Source of the DNA: Bathymodiolus brooksi
Lineage: Eukaryota; Mollusca; Bivalvia; Mytilida; Modiolidae
Direction of reading: 5' to 3'
Length of the DNA: 64,000 bases
Assembly (NCBI GenBank): GCA_963680875.1
Contig: OY804577.1
Coordinates: 146,772,196 to 146,836,195 of the forward strand
The notes below the pieces were generated by a model. The model did no database searches and was not told where the DNA came from. It saw nothing but the letters and a program-made list of their open reading frames with translations. Both the position numbers and the translations under genes were made by a program. Below are positions 14,301 to 29,800 of this stretch, piece after piece (the first letter of the stretch is position 1; each line of letters opens with the position of its first letter).

Positions 14301-17300
14301 AATACTATAGTAAATCTGTATAGTAATAAACTGCTGTAATACTATAGTAAATATGTATAGTAATAAACTGCTGTAATACTATAACAAATCTGTATCGTAA
14401 TAAACTGCTGTAATACTATAACAAATCTGTATAGTAATAAACTGCTGTAATACTATAACAAATCTGTATAGTAATAAACTGCTGTAATACTATAACAAAT
14501 CTGTATAGTAATAAACTGCTGTAATACTATAGCAAATCTGTATAGTAATAAACTGCTGTAATACTATAACAAATCTGTATAGTAATAAACTGCTGTAATA
14601 CTATAGTAAAGCTGTATAGTAATAAACTGCTGTAATACTATAGTAAATCTGTATAGTAATAAACTGCTGTAATACTATAACAAATCTGTATAGTAATAAA
14701 CTGCTGTAATACTATAGCAAATCTGTATAGTAATAAACTGCGGTAATACTATAACAAATCTGTATAGTAATAAACTGCTGTAATACTATAGTAAAGCTGT
14801 ATAGTAATAAACTGCTGTAATACTATAGTAAATCTGTATAGTAATAAACTGCTGTAATACTATAACAAATCTGTATAGTAATAAACTGCTGTAATACTAT
14901 AGCAAATCTGTATAGTAATAAACTGCTGTAATACTATAGTAAATCTGTATAGTAATAAATTGCTGTAATACTATAGGTGTCAAACCAGTAATTCAACCAA
15001 TCAGAGCTAAGAACATATACAAAAGTAGTCCCTTTTAAAGAAAAAAGTTCCTTTCACTTTGTTGTATTGTGACAAATACTGAATGGAATGGAATAATTAA
15101 ATTGATAATTGAAGTTAAATGTATAAGGATTATTTTGAGCCCACATTTGATTGATTTAGTTGTATTTTAATATGGATATGGAGGATTTGATGCATGACCT
15201 ATAAATAGGGAATTTCTGGGGGATGACAGAGCTATTTTTAGAGTAGGTATTTTCCATAGCCTGGCATTTCACTGCAAGACTTTAAACATGGTCTGATATT
15301 TTGACAGAACGTAGAGGAATCATGGACGTTTCAGAAAATGTATGGTCTTCGAAAGGTTAAACTTAAGATAAAATGGCCAGGTAGGCTCGAAAAAACACAA
15401 ATTTAGTAGAAAACCTAAAAGAAATTAATAATAGGTTTCACACCTATAACAAATCTGTATAGTAATAAACTGCTGTAATACTATAACAAATCTGTATAGT
15501 AATAAACTGCTGTAATACTATAGCAAATCTGTATAGTAATAAACTGCTGTAATACTATAGTAAATCTGTATAGTAATAAACTGCTGTAATACTATAGTAA
15601 ATATGTATAGTAATAAACTGCTGTAATACTATAACAAATCTGTATCGTAATAAACTGCTGTAATACTATAACAAATCTGTATCGTAATAAACTGCTGTAA
15701 TACTATAACAAATCTGTATAGTAATAAACTGCTGTAATACTATAACAAATCTGTATAGTAATAAACTGCTGTAATACTATAGCAAATCTGTATAGTAATA
15801 AACTGCTATAATACTATAGTAAATCTGTATAGTAATAAACTGCTGTAATACTATAACAAATCTGTATATTAATAAACTGCTGTAATACTATAGCAAATCT
15901 GTATAGTAATAAACTGCTGTAATACTATAACAAATCTGTATAGTAATAAACTGCTGTAATACTATAACAAATCTGTATAGTAATAAACTGCTGTAATACT
16001 ATAGCAAATCTGTATAGTAATAAACTGCTATAATACTATAGTAAATCTGTATAGTAATAAACTGCTGTAATACTATAACAAATCTGTATATTAATAAACT
16101 GCTGTAATACTATAGCAAATCTGTATAGTAATAAACTGCTGTAATACTATAACAAATCTGTATATTAATAAACTGCTGTAATAATATAGTAAATCTGTAT
16201 AGTAATAAACTGCTGTAATACTAGAGCAAATCTGTATAGTAATAAACTGCTGTAATACTATAGCAAATCTGTATAGTAATAAACTGCTGTAATACTATAA
16301 CAAATCTGTATAGTAATAAACTGCTGTAATACTATAGCAAATCTGTATAGTAATAAACTGCTGTAATACTATAACAAATCTGTATAGTAATAAACTGCTG
16401 TAATACTATAGTAAAGCTGTATAGTAATAAACTGCTGTAATACTATAGTAAATCTGTATAGTAATAAACTGCTGTAATACTATAACAAATCTGTATAGTA
16501 ATAAACTGCTGTAATACTATAGCAAATCTGTATAGTAATAAACTGCGGTAATACTATAACAAATCTGTATAGTAATAAACTGCTGTAATACTATAGTAAA
16601 GCTGTATAGTAATAAACTGCTGTAATACTATAGTAAATCTGTATAGTAATAAACTGCTGTAATACTATAACAAATCTGTATAGTAATAAACTGCTGTAAT
16701 ACTATAGCAAATCTGTATAGTAATAAACTGCGGTAATACTATAGTAAATCTGTATAGTAATAAACTGCTGTAATACTATAGTAAATCTGTATAGTAATAA
16801 ATTGCTGTAATACTATAGGTGTCAAACCAGTAATTCAACCAATCAGAGCTAAGAACATATACAAAAGTAGTCCCTTTTAAAGAAAAAAGTTCCTTTCACT
16901 TTGTTGTATTGTGACAAATACTGAATGGAATGGAATAATTAAATTGATAATTGAAGTTAAATGTATAAGGATTATTTTGAGCCCACATTTGATTGATTTA
17001 GTTGTATTTTAATATGGATATGGAGGATTTGATGCATGACCTATAAATAGGGAATTTTTGGGGGATGACAGAGCTATTTTTAGAGTAGGTATTTTCCATA
17101 GCCTGGCATTTCGCTGCAAGACTTTAAACATGGTCTGATATTTTGACAGAACGTAGAGGAATCATGGACGTTTCAGAAAATGTATGGTCTTCGAAAGGTT
17201 AAACTTAAGATAAATTGGCCAGGTAGGCTCGAAAAAACACAAATTTAGTAGAAAACCTAAAAGAAATTAATAATAGGTTTCACACCTATAACAAATCTGT

Positions 17301-19612
17301 ATAGTAATAAACTGCTGTAATACTATAGCAAATCTGTATAGTAATAAACTGCTGTAATACTATAGCAAATCTGTATAGTAATAAACTGCTGTAATACTAT
17401 AGTAAATCTGTATAGTAATAAACTGCTGTAATACTATAGTAAATATGTATAGTAATAAACTGCTGTAATACTATAACAAATCTGTATCGTAATAAACTGC
17501 TGTAATACTATAACAAATCTGTATAGTAATAAACTGCTGTAATACTATAACAAATCTGTATAGTAATAAACTGCTGTAATACTATAACAAATCTGTATAG
17601 TAATAAACTGCTGTAATACTATAGCAAATCTGTATAGTAATAAACTGCTATAATACTATAGTAAATCTGTATAGTAATAAACTGCTGTAATACTATAACA
17701 AATCTGTATATTAATAAACTGCTGTAATACTATAGCAAATCTGTATAGTAATAAACTGCTGTAATACTATAACAAATCTGTATATTAATAAACTGCTGTA
17801 ATAATATAGTAAATCTGTATAGTAATAAACTGCTGTAATACTAGAGCAAATCTGTATAGTAATAAACTGCTGTAATACTATAGCAAATCTGTATAGTAAT
17901 AAACTGCTGTAATACTATAACAAATCTGTATAGTAATAAACTGCTGTAATACTATAGCAAATCTGTATAGTAATAAACTGCTGTAATACTATAACAAATC
18001 TGTATAGTAATAAACTGCTGTAATACTATAGTAAAGCTGTATAGTAATAAACTGCTGTAATACTATAGTAAATCTGTATAGTAATAAACTGCTGTAATAC
18101 TATAACAAATCTGTATAGTAATAAACTGCTGTAATACTATAGCAAATCTGTATAGTAATAAACTGCGGTAATACTATAACAAATCTGTATAGTAATAAAC
18201 TGCTGTAATACTATAGTAAAGCTGTATAGTAATAAACTGCTGTAATACTATAGTAAATCTGTATAGTAATAAACTGCTGTAATACTATAACAAATCTGTA
18301 TAGTAATAAACTGCTGTAATACTATAGCAAATCTGTATAGTAATAAACTGCTGTAATACTATAGTAAATCTGTATAGTAATAAATTGCTGTAATACTATA
18401 GGTGTCAAACCAGTAATTCAACCAATCAGAGCTAAGAACATATACAAAAGTAGTCCCTTTTAAAGAAAAAAGTTCCTTTCACTTTGTTGTATTGTGACAA
18501 ATACTGAATGGAATGGAATAATTAAATTGATAATTGAAGTTAAATGTATAAGGATTATTTTGAGCCCACATTTGATTGATTTAGTTGTATTTTAATATGG
18601 ATATGGAGGATTTGATGCATGACCTATAAATAGGGAATTTTTGGGGGATGACAGAGCTATTTTTAGAGTAGGTATTTTCCATAGCCTGGCATTTCGCTGC
18701 AAGACTTTAAACATGGTCTGATATTTTGACAGAACGTAGAGGAATCATGGACGTTTCAGAAAATGTATGGTCTTCGAAAGGTTAAACTTAAGATAAAATG
18801 GCCAGGTAGGCTCGAAAAAACACAAATTTAGTAGAAAACCTAAAAGAAATTAATAATAGGTTTCACACCTATAACAAATCTGTATAGTAATAAACTGCTG
18901 TAATACTATAGCAAATCTGTATAGTAATAAACTGCTGTAATACTATAGCAAATCTGTATAGTAATAAACTGCTGTAATACTATAGTAAATCTGTATAGTA
19001 ATAAACTGCTGTAATACTAGAGCAAATCTGTATAGTAATAAACTGCTGTAATACTATAACAAATCTGTATCGTAATAAACTGCTGTAATACTATAACAAA
19101 TCTGTATAGTAATAAACTGCTGTAATACTATAACAAATCTGTATAGTAATAAACTGCTGTAATACTATAACAAATCTGTATAGTAATAAACTGCTGTAAT
19201 ACTATAGTAAAGCTGTATAGTAATAAACTGCTGTAATACTATAGTAAATCTGTATAGTAATAAACTGCTGTAATACTATAACAAATCTGTATAGTAATAA
19301 ACTGCTGTAATACTATAGCAAATCTGTATAGTAATAAACTGCGGTAATACTATAACAAATCTGTATAGTAATAAACTGCTGTAATACTATAGTAAAGCTG
19401 TATAGTAATAAACTGCTGTAATACTATAGTAAATCTGTATAGTAATAAACTGCTGTAATACTATAACAAATCTGTATAGTAATAAACTGCTGTAATACTA
19501 TAGCAAATCTGTATAGTAATAAACTGCGGTAATACTATAGTAAATCTGTATAGTAATAAACTGCTGTAATACTATAGTAAATCTGTATAGTAATAAATTG
19601 CTGTAATACTAT
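8347..19612. repeat. Array segment 2: A-B units without C, B length variable
   Basis: The blocks are A 8347-8817, B 8818-10521, A 10522-10992, B 10993-11882, A 11883-12353, B 12354-13724, A 13725-14195, B 14196-14974, A 14975-15445, B 15446-16816, A 16817-17287, B 17288-18399, A 18400-18870, B 18871-19612. The 1371-bp B blocks at 12354 and 15446 match in length and variant order, giving a 3092-bp repeat period. The other B blocks (742-1704 bp) look like internal gains or losses of whole monomers. Confidence 0.95.
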
Positions 19613-22600
19613 AGGTGTCAAACCAGTAATTCAACCAATCAGAGCTAAGAACATATACAAAAGTAGTCCCTTTTAAAGAAAAAAGTTCCTTTCACTTTGT
19701 TGTATTGTGACAAATACTGAATGGAATGGAATAATTAAATTGATAATTGAAGTTAAATGTATAAGGATTATTTTGAGCCCACATTTGATTGATTTAGTTG
19801 TATTTTAATATGGATATGGAGGATTTGATGTATGACCTATAAATAGGGAATTTCTGGGGGATGACAGAGCTATTTTTAGAGTAGGTATTTTCCATAGCCT
19901 GGCATTTCGCTGCAAGACTTTAAACATGGTCTGATATTTTAACAGAATGTAGAGGAATCATGGACGTTTCAGAAAATGTATGGTCTTCGAAAGGTTAAAC
20001 TTAAGATAAAATGGCCAGGTAGGCTCGAAAAAACACAAATTTAGTAGAAAACCTTAAAGAAATTAATTATAGGTTTCACACCTTAAGTTAAAAAACATCA
20101 AATTGAACTTTTGTTGCTATCATGTTCAAATTAGCCTAATAATGTCACAACAGACACAGAGTGACATTTTTCATACAAAAATGTTACAAAATGCATTGTG
20201 GTGTCAGATTACATGGTCAAAATGCATGTTATGTAACATTTTGGAATATTGCTTCCAAACACTGGATATACATGGACAGAGGGTATTGCAACTCATTTTA
20301 TTTTTATTTATGACTTTATAATTATTGGGAATATGTTATTGAATGTGTTTTTGCAGTATAAGGGCATATAATATTGAAAATATGGTTGATATATAGAATT
20401 TTAAAAATTTCATCATGCACCAGTTTGTTGACTTCAAATATAGAATATGGCGATATCATGATTGGATTTTTTTCAATCCTACAATTTTTTCCTGGTAAAT
20501 TTTGATAGTTTCAGTTAGAATACATGTACAATGTACTCATAAAATAATATAAGGCTATAGAGAGCAGCTTTAATTGAAAATTATGTAGTAAAAACCTGAT
20601 AATTTAAGTGATCCCAGAAAAATTATTTTCACTGCTTAGCATTTTCTGTAAATTTTCCAAATTGTCAATTTGGATTTCATGTTTTAGAGTATTATTTGGC
20701 TGTAACAGTACATTTGAACATCCAGTTTACTTAAACAGTGGGAAAAAATGATGTGCAAGCATATATTTATTGAGTTTTGGGGGAAATTATAGTTTTGTAT
20801 CATAAGAAATTCCAAAACTTGAATATCAATAAATCATATTTTTGCATATTTGATGGAATTAGAAGGAATTTCAACTGTAGATCTATATACAAAAACTTAT
20901 TTTATGCCTTAAACTACATAATTTATGGGGTTAAAGCATGAATTAACAAAATTAAGAATGATGTGAACTGATTTTATGGGACAAAAAAAGGGGGGGCTAA
21001 ATGTAAACATTTCATAGTATTTAGCTATTAAATATACAACTGAGTCATATATATGTGTAGAAATTGCTTATTATGTTAGAAATTAGCTTAATAACTGTAA
21101 TATATAAGAGAATAGGTAAGTTTTGGTATATTACACAGTCTGAACTCAACAGCTGTAAATGGAGATGTTTTCATTAAAAATCTTCAAGGGGGTACCTTTG
21201 CTTTTGAACACTTACTTATACTTGCAAATATTAGACAGCCACATACCTTATGAGGTTTTTTGTGGTTGATATTGCCTAAGGAATAGAAATGAGGCCAATA
21301 AAGGGTTGGAGAAGCAAGTTTTGTTGCTCTTTAGGTGTCAAACCAGTAATTCAACCAATCAGAGCTAAGAACATATACAAAAGTAGTCCCTTTTAAAGAA
21401 AAAAATTCCTTTCACTTTGTTGTATTGTGACAAATACTGAATGGAATGGAATAATTAAATTGATAATTGAAGTTAAATGTATAAGTATTATTTTGAGCCC
21501 AAATTTGATTGATTTAGTTGTATTTTAATATGGATATGGAGGATTTGATGCATGACCTATAAATAGGGAATTTCTGGGGGATGACCGAGCTATTTTTAGA
21601 GTAGGTATTTTCCATAGCCTGGCATTTCACTGCAAGACTTTAAACATGGTCTGATATTTTGACAGAACGTAGAGGAATCATGGACGTTTCAGAAAATGTA
21701 TGGTCTTCGAAAGGTTAAACTTAAGATAAAATGGCCAGGTAGGCTCGAAAAAACACAAATTTAGTAGAAAACCTAAAAGAAATTAATAATAGGTTTCACA
21801 CCTATAACAAATCTGTATAGTAATAAACTGCTGTAATACTATAGCAAATCTGTATAGTAATAAACTGCTGTAATACTATAGCAAATCTGTATAGTAATAA
21901 ACTGCTGTAATACTATAGTAAATCTGCATAGTAATAAACTGCTGTAATACTATAGTAAATATGTATAGTAATAAACTGCTGTAATACTATAACAAATCTG
22001 TATCGTAATAAACTGCTGTAATACTATAACAAATCTGTATAGTAATAAACTGCTGTAATACTATAACAAATCTGTATAGTAATAAACTGCTGTAATACTA
22101 TAACAAATCTGTATAGTAATAAACTGCTGTAATACTATAGCAAATCTGTATAGTAATAAACTGCTATAATACTATAGTAAATCTGTATAGTAATAAACTG
22201 CTGTAATACTATAACAAATCTGTATAGTAATAAACTGCTGTAATACTATAGCAAATCTGTATAGTAATAAACTGCTGTAATACTATAGTAAATCTGTATA
22301 GTAATAAACTGCGGTAATACTATAACAAATCTGTATAGTAATAAACTGCTGTAATACTATAACAAATCTGTATAGTAATAAACTGCTGTAATACTATAAC
22401 AAATCTGTATAGTAATAGACTGCTGTAATACTATAGCAAATCTGTATAGTAATAAACTGCGGTAATACTATAGCAAATCTGTATAGTAATAAACTGCTGT
22501 AATACTATAACAAATCTGTATAGTAATAAACTGCTGTAATACTATAGTAAAGCTGTATAGTAATAAACTGCTGTAATACTATAGTAAATCTGTATAGTAA

Positions 22601-25600
22601 TAAACTGCTGTAATACTATAACAAATCTGTATAGTAATAAACTGCTGTAATACTATAGCAAATCTGTATAGTAATAAACTGCGGTAATACTATAACAAAT
22701 CTGTATAGTAATAAACTGCTGTAATACTATAGTAAAGCTGTATAGTAATAAACTGCTGTAATACTATAGTAAATCTGTATAGTAATAAACTGCTGTAATA
22801 CTATAACAAATCTGTATAGTAATAAACTGCTGTAATACTATAGCAAATCTGTATAGTAATAAACTGCGGTAATACTATAGTAAATATGTATAGTAATAAA
22901 CTGCTGTAATACTATAACAAATCTGTATCGTAATAAACTGCTGTAATACTATAACAAATCTGTATAGTAATAAACTGCTGTAATACTATAACAAATCTGT
23001 ATAGTAATAAACTGCTGTAATACTATAACAAATCTGTATAGTAATAAACTGCTGTAATACTATAGCAAATCTGTATAGTAATAAACTGCTATAATACTAT
23101 AGTAAATCTGTATAGTAATAAACTGCTGTAATACTATAACAAATCTGTATAGTAATAAACTGCTGTAATACTATAGCAAATCTGTATAGTAATAAACTGC
23201 TGTAATACTATAGTAAATCTGTATAGTAATAAACTGCGGTAATACTATAACAAATCTGTATAGTAATAAACTGCTGTAATACTATAACAAATCTGTATAG
23301 TAATAAACTGCTGTAATACTATAACAAATCTGTATAGTAATAGACTGCTGTAATACTATAGCAAATCTGTATAGTAATAAACTGCGGTAATACTATAGCA
23401 AATCTGTATAGTAATAAACTGCTGTAATACTATAACAAATCTGTATAGTAATAAACTGCTGTAATACTATAGTAAAGCTGTATAGTAATAAACTGCTGTA
23501 ATACTATAGTAAATCTGTATAGTAATAAACTGCTGTAATACTATAACAAATCTGTATAGTAATAAACTGCTGTAATACTATAGCAAATCTGTATAGTAAT
23601 AAACTGCGGTAATACTATAACAAATCTGTATAGTAATAAACTGCTGTAATACTATAGTAAAGCTGTATAGTAATAAACTGCTGTAATACTATAGTAAATC
23701 TGTATAGTAATAAACTGCTGTAATACTATAACAAATCTGTATAGTAATAAACTGCTGTAATACTATAGCAAATCTGTATAGTAATAAACTGCGGTAATAC
23801 TATAGTAAATCTGTATAGTAATAAACTGCTGTAATACTATAGTAAATCTGTATAGTAATAAATTGCTGTAATACTATAGGTGTCAAACCAGTAATTCAAC
23901 CAATCAGAGCTAAGAACATATACAAAAGTAGTCCCTTTTAAAGAAAAAAGTTCCTTTCACTTTGTTGTATTGTGACAAATACTGAATGGAATGGAATAAT
24001 TAAATTGATAATTGAAGTTAAATGTATAAGGATTATTTTGAGCCCACATTTGACTGATTTAGTTGTATTTTAATATGGATATGGAGGATTTGATGTATGA
24101 CCTATAAATAGGGAATTTCTGGGGGATGACAGAGCTATTTTTAGAGTAGGTATTTTCCATAGCCTGGCATTTCGCTGCAAGACTTTAAACATGGTCTGAT
24201 ATTTTAACAGAATGTAGAGGAATCATGGACGTTTCAGAAAATGTATGGTCTTCGAAAGGTTAAACTTAAGATAAAATGGCCAGGTAGGCTCGAAAAAACA
24301 CAAATTTAGTAGAAAACCTTAAAGAAATTAATTATAGGTTTCACACCTTAAGTTAAAAAACATCAAATTGAACTTTTGTTGCTATCATGTTCAAATTAGC
24401 CTAATAATGTCACAACAGACACAGAGTGACATTTTTCATACAAAAATGTTACAAAATGCATTGTGGTGTCAGATTACATGGTCAAAATGCATGTTATGTA
24501 ACATTTTGGAATATTGCTTCCAAACACTGGATATACATGGACAGAGGGTATTGCAACTCATTTTATTTTTATTTATGACTTTATAATTATTGGGAATATG
24601 TTATTGAATGTGTTTTTGCAGTAGAAGGGCATATAATATTGAAAATATGGTTGATATATAGAATTTTAAAAATTTCATCATGCACCAGTTTGTTGACTTC
24701 AAATATAGAATATGGCGATATCATGATTGGATTTTTTTCAATCCTACAATTTTTTCCTGGTAAATTTTGATAGTTTCAGTTAGAATACATGTACAATGTA
24801 CTCATAAAATAATATAAGGCTATAGAGAGCAGCTTTAATTGAAAATTATGTAGTAAAAACCTGATAATTTAAGTGATCCCAGAAAAATTATTTTCACTGC
24901 TTAGCATTTTCTGTAAATTTTCCAAATTGTCAATTTGGATTTCATGTTTTAGAGTATTATTTGGCTGTAACAGTACATTTGAACATCCAGTTTACTTAAA
25001 CAGTGGGAAAAAATGATGTGCAAGCATATATTTATTGAGTTTTGGGGGAAATTATAGTTTTGTATCATAAGAAATTCCAAAACTTGAATATCAATAAATC
25101 ATATTTTTGCATATTTGATGGAATTAGAAGGAATTTCAACTGTAGATCTATATACAAAAACTTATTTTATGCCTTAAACTACATAATTTATGGGGTTAAA
25201 GCATGAATTAACAAAATTAAGAATGATGTGAACTGATTTTATGGGACAAAAAAAGGGGGGGCTAAATGTAAACATTTCATAGTATTTAGCTATTAAATAT
25301 ACAACTGAGTCATATATATGTGTAGAAATTGCTTATTATGTTAGAAATTAGCTTAATAACTGTAATATATAAGAGAATAGGTAAGTTTTGGTATATTACA
25401 CAGTCTGAACTCAACAGCTGTAAATGGAGATGTTTTCATTAAAAATCTTCAAGGGGGTACCTTTGCTTTTGAACACTTACTTATACTTGCAAATATTAGA
25501 CAGCCACATACCTTATGAGGTTTTTTGTGGTTGATATTGCCTAAGGAATAGAAATGAGGCCAATAAAGGGTTGGAGAAGCAAGTTTTGTTGCTCTTTAGG

Positions 25601-26847
25601 TGTCAAACCAGTAATTCAACCAATCAGAGCTAAGAACATATACAAAAGTAGTCCCTTTTAAAGAAAAAAATTCCTTTCACTTTGTTGTATTGTGACAAAT
25701 ACTGAATGGAATGGAATAATTAAATTGATAATTGAAGTTAAATGTATAAGTATTATTTTGAGCCCAAATTTGATTGATTTAGTTGTATTTTAATATGGAT
25801 ATGGAGGATTTGATGCATGACCTATAAATAGGGAATTTCTGGGGGATGACCGAGCTATTTTTAGAGTAGGTATTTTCCATAGCCTGGCATTTCACTGCAA
25901 GACTTTAAACATGGTCTGATATTTTGACAGAACGTAGAGGAATCATGGACGTTTCAGAAAATGTATGGTCTTCGAAAGGTTAAACTTAAGATAAAATGGC
26001 CAGGTAGGCTCGAAAAAACACAAATTTAGTAGAAAACCTAAAAGAAATTAATAATAGGTTTCACACCTATAACAAATCTGTATAGTAATAAACTGCTGTA
26101 ATACTATAGCAAATCTGTATAGTAATAAACTGCTGTAATACTATAGCAAATCTGTATAGTAATAAACTGCTGTAATACTATAGTAAATCTGCATAGTAAT
26201 AAACTGCTGTAATACTATAGTAAATATGTATAGTAATAAACTGCTGTAATACTATAACAAATCTGTATCGTAATAAACTGCTGTAATACTATAACAAATC
26301 TGTATAGTAATAAACTGCTGTAATACTATAACAAATCTGTATAGTAATAAACTGCTGTAATACTATAACAAATCTGTATAGTAATAAACTGCTGTAATAC
26401 TATAGCAAATCTGTATAGTAATAAACTGCTATAATACTATAGTAAATCTGTATAGTAATAAACTGCTGTAATACTATAACAAATCTGTATAGTAATAAAC
26501 TGCTGTAATACTATAGCAAATCTGTATAGTAATAAACTGCTGTAATACTATAGTAAATCTGTATAGTAATAAACTGCGGTAATACTATAACAAATCTGTA
26601 TAGTAATAAACTGCTGTAATACTATAACAAATCTGTATAGTAATAAACTGCTGTAATACTATAACAAATCTGTATAGTAATAGACTGCTGTAATACTATA
26701 GCAAATCTGTATAGTAATAAACTGCGGTAATACTATAGTAAATCTGTATAGTAATAAACTGCTGTAATACTATAGTAAATCTGTATAGTAATAAACTGCT
26801 GTAATACTATAGTAAATCTGTATAGTAATAAATTGCTGTAATACTAT
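19613..26847. repeat. Array segment 3: A-C-A-B units of 4265 bp and shorter
   Basis: The blocks are A 19613-20083, C 20084-21332, A 21333-21803, B 21804-23877, A 23878-24348, C 24349-25597, A 25598-26068, B 26069-26847. The 2074-bp B block is the longest in the array. It contains an internal duplication of about 925 bp (25 monomers), marked by the rare GTAATAGACTG variant near 22415 and again near 23340. Both C copies share the same private TAT-for-TAC change (GTTTTGTATCAT). Confidence 0.94.
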
Positions 26848-29800
26848 AGGTGTCAAACCAGTAATTCAACCAATCAGAGCTAAGAACATATACAAAAGTA
26901 GTCCCTTTTAAAGAAAAAAATTCCTTTCACTTTGTTGTATTGTGACAAATACTGAATGGAATGGAATAATTAAATTGATAATTGAAGTTAAATGTATAAG
27001 GATTATTTTGAGCCCACATTTGATTGATTTAGTTGTATTTTAATATGGATATGGAGGATTTGATGCATGACCTATAAATAGGGAATTTCTGGGGGATGAC
27101 AGAGCTATTTTTAGAGTAGGTATTTTCCATAGCCGGGCATTTCACTGCAAGACTTTAAACATGGCCTGATATTTTGACAGAACGTAGAGGAATCATGGAC
27201 GTTTCAGAAAATGTATGGTCTTCGAAAGGTTAAACTTAAGATAAAATGGCCAGGTAGGCTCGAAAAAACACAAATTTAGTAGAAAACCTTAAAGAAATTA
27301 ATTATAGGTTTCACACCTTAAGTTAAAAAACATCAAATTGAACTTTTGTTGCTATCATGTTCAAATTAGCCTAATAATGTCACAACAGACACAGAGTGAC
27401 ATTTTTCATACAAAAATGTTACAAAATGCATTGTGGTGTCAGATTACATGGTCAAAATGCATGTTATGTAACATTTTGGAATATTGCTTCCAAACACTGG
27501 ATATACATGGACAGAGGGTATTGCAACTCATTTTATTTTTATTTATGACTTTATAATTATTGGGAATATGTTATTGAATGTGTTTTTGCAGTAGAAGGGC
27601 ATATAATATTGAAAATATGGTTGATATATAGAATTTTAAAAATTTCATCATGCACCAGTTTGTTGACTTCAAATATAGAATATGGCGATATCATGATTGG
27701 ATTTTTTTCAATCCTACAATTTTTTCCTGGTAAATTTTGATAGTTTCAGTTAGAATACATGTACAATGTACTCATAAAATAATATAAGGCTATAGAGAGC
27801 AGCTTTAATTGAAAATTATGTAGTAAAAACCTGATAATTTAAGTGATCCCAGAAAAATTATTTTCACTGCTTAGCATTTTCTGTAAATTTTCCAAATTGT
27901 CAATTTGGATTTCATGTTTTAGAGTATTATTTGGCTGTAACAGTACATTTGAACATCCAGTTTACTTAAACAGTGGGAAAAAATGATGTGCAAGCATATA
28001 TTTATTGAGTTTTGGGGGAAATTATAGTTTTGTACCATAAGAAATTCCAAAACTTGAATATCAATAAATCATATTTTTGCATATTTGATGGAATTAGAAG
28101 GAATTTCAACTGTAGATCTATATACAAAAACTTATTTTATGCCTTAAACTACATAATTTATGGGGTTAAAGCATGAGTTAACAAAATTAAGAATGATGTG
28201 AACTGATTTTATGGGACAAAAAAAGGGGGGGCTAAATGTAAACATTTCATAGTATTTAGCTATTAAATATACAACTGAGTCATATATATGTGTAGAAATT
28301 GCTTATTATGTTAGAAATTAGCTTAATAACTGTAATATATAAGAGAATAGGTAAGTTTTGGTATATTACACAGTCTGAACTCAACAGCTGTAAATGGAGA
28401 TGTTTTCATTAAAAATCTTCAAGGGGGTACCTTTGCTTTTGAACACTTACTTATACTTGCAAATATTAGACAGCCACATACCTTATGAGGTTTTTTGTGG
28501 TTGATATTGCCTAAGGAATAGAAATGAGGCCAATAAAGGGTTGGAGAAGCAAGTTGTGTTGCTCTTTAGGTGTCAAACCAGTAATTCAACCAATCAGAGC
28601 TAAGAACATATACAAAAGTAGTCCCTTTTAAAGAAAAAAATTCCTTTCACTTTGTTGTATTGTGACAAATACTGAATGGAATGGAATAATTAAATTGATA
28701 ATTGAAGTTAAATGTATAAGGATTATTTTGAGCCCACATTTGATTGATTTAGTTGTATTTTAATATGGATATGGAGGATTTGATGCATGACCTATAAATA
28801 GGGAATTTCTGGGGGATGACAGAGCTATTTTTAGAGTAGGTATTTTCCATAGCCGGGCATTTCACTGCAAGACTTTAAACATGGCCTGATATTTTGACAG
28901 AACGTAGAGGAATCATGGACGTTTCAGAAAATGTATGGTCTTCGAAAGGTTAAACTTAAGATAAAATGGCCAGGTAGGCTCGAAAAAACACAAATTTAGT
29001 AGAAAACCTTAAAGAAATTAATTATAGGTTTCACACCTTAAGTTAAAAAACATCAAATTGAACTTTTGTTGCTATCATGTTCAAATTAGCCTAATAATGT
29101 CACAACAGACACAGAGTGACATTTTTCATACAAAAATGTTACAAAATGCATTGTGGTGTCAGATTACATGGTCAAAATGCATGTTATGTAACATTTTGGA
29201 ATATTGCTTCCAAACACTGGATATACATGGACAGAGGGTATTGCAACTCATTTTATTTTTATTTATGACTTTATAATTATTGGGAATATGTTATTGAATG
29301 TGTTTTTGCAGTAGAAGGGCATATAATATTGAAAATATGGTTGATATATAGAATTTTAAAAATTTCATCATGCACCAGTTTGTTGACTTCAAATATAGAA
29401 TATGGCGATATCATGATTGGATTTTTTTCAATCCTACAATTTTTTCCTGGTAAATTTTGATAGTTTCAGTTAGAATACATGTACAATGTACTCATAAAAT
29501 AATATAAGGCTATAGAGAGCAGCTTTAATTGAAAATTATGTAGTAAAAACCTGATAATTTAAGTGATCCCAGAAAAATTATTTTCACTGCTTAGCATTTT
29601 CTGTAAATTTTCCAAATTGTCAATTTGGATTTCATGTTTTAGAGTATTATTTGGCTGTAACAGTACATTTGAACATCCAGTTTACTTAAACAGTGGGAAA
29701 AAATGATGTGCAAGCATATATTTATTGAGTTTTGGGGGAAATTATAGTTTTGTACCATAAGAAATTCCAAAACTTGAATATCAATAAATCATATTTTTGC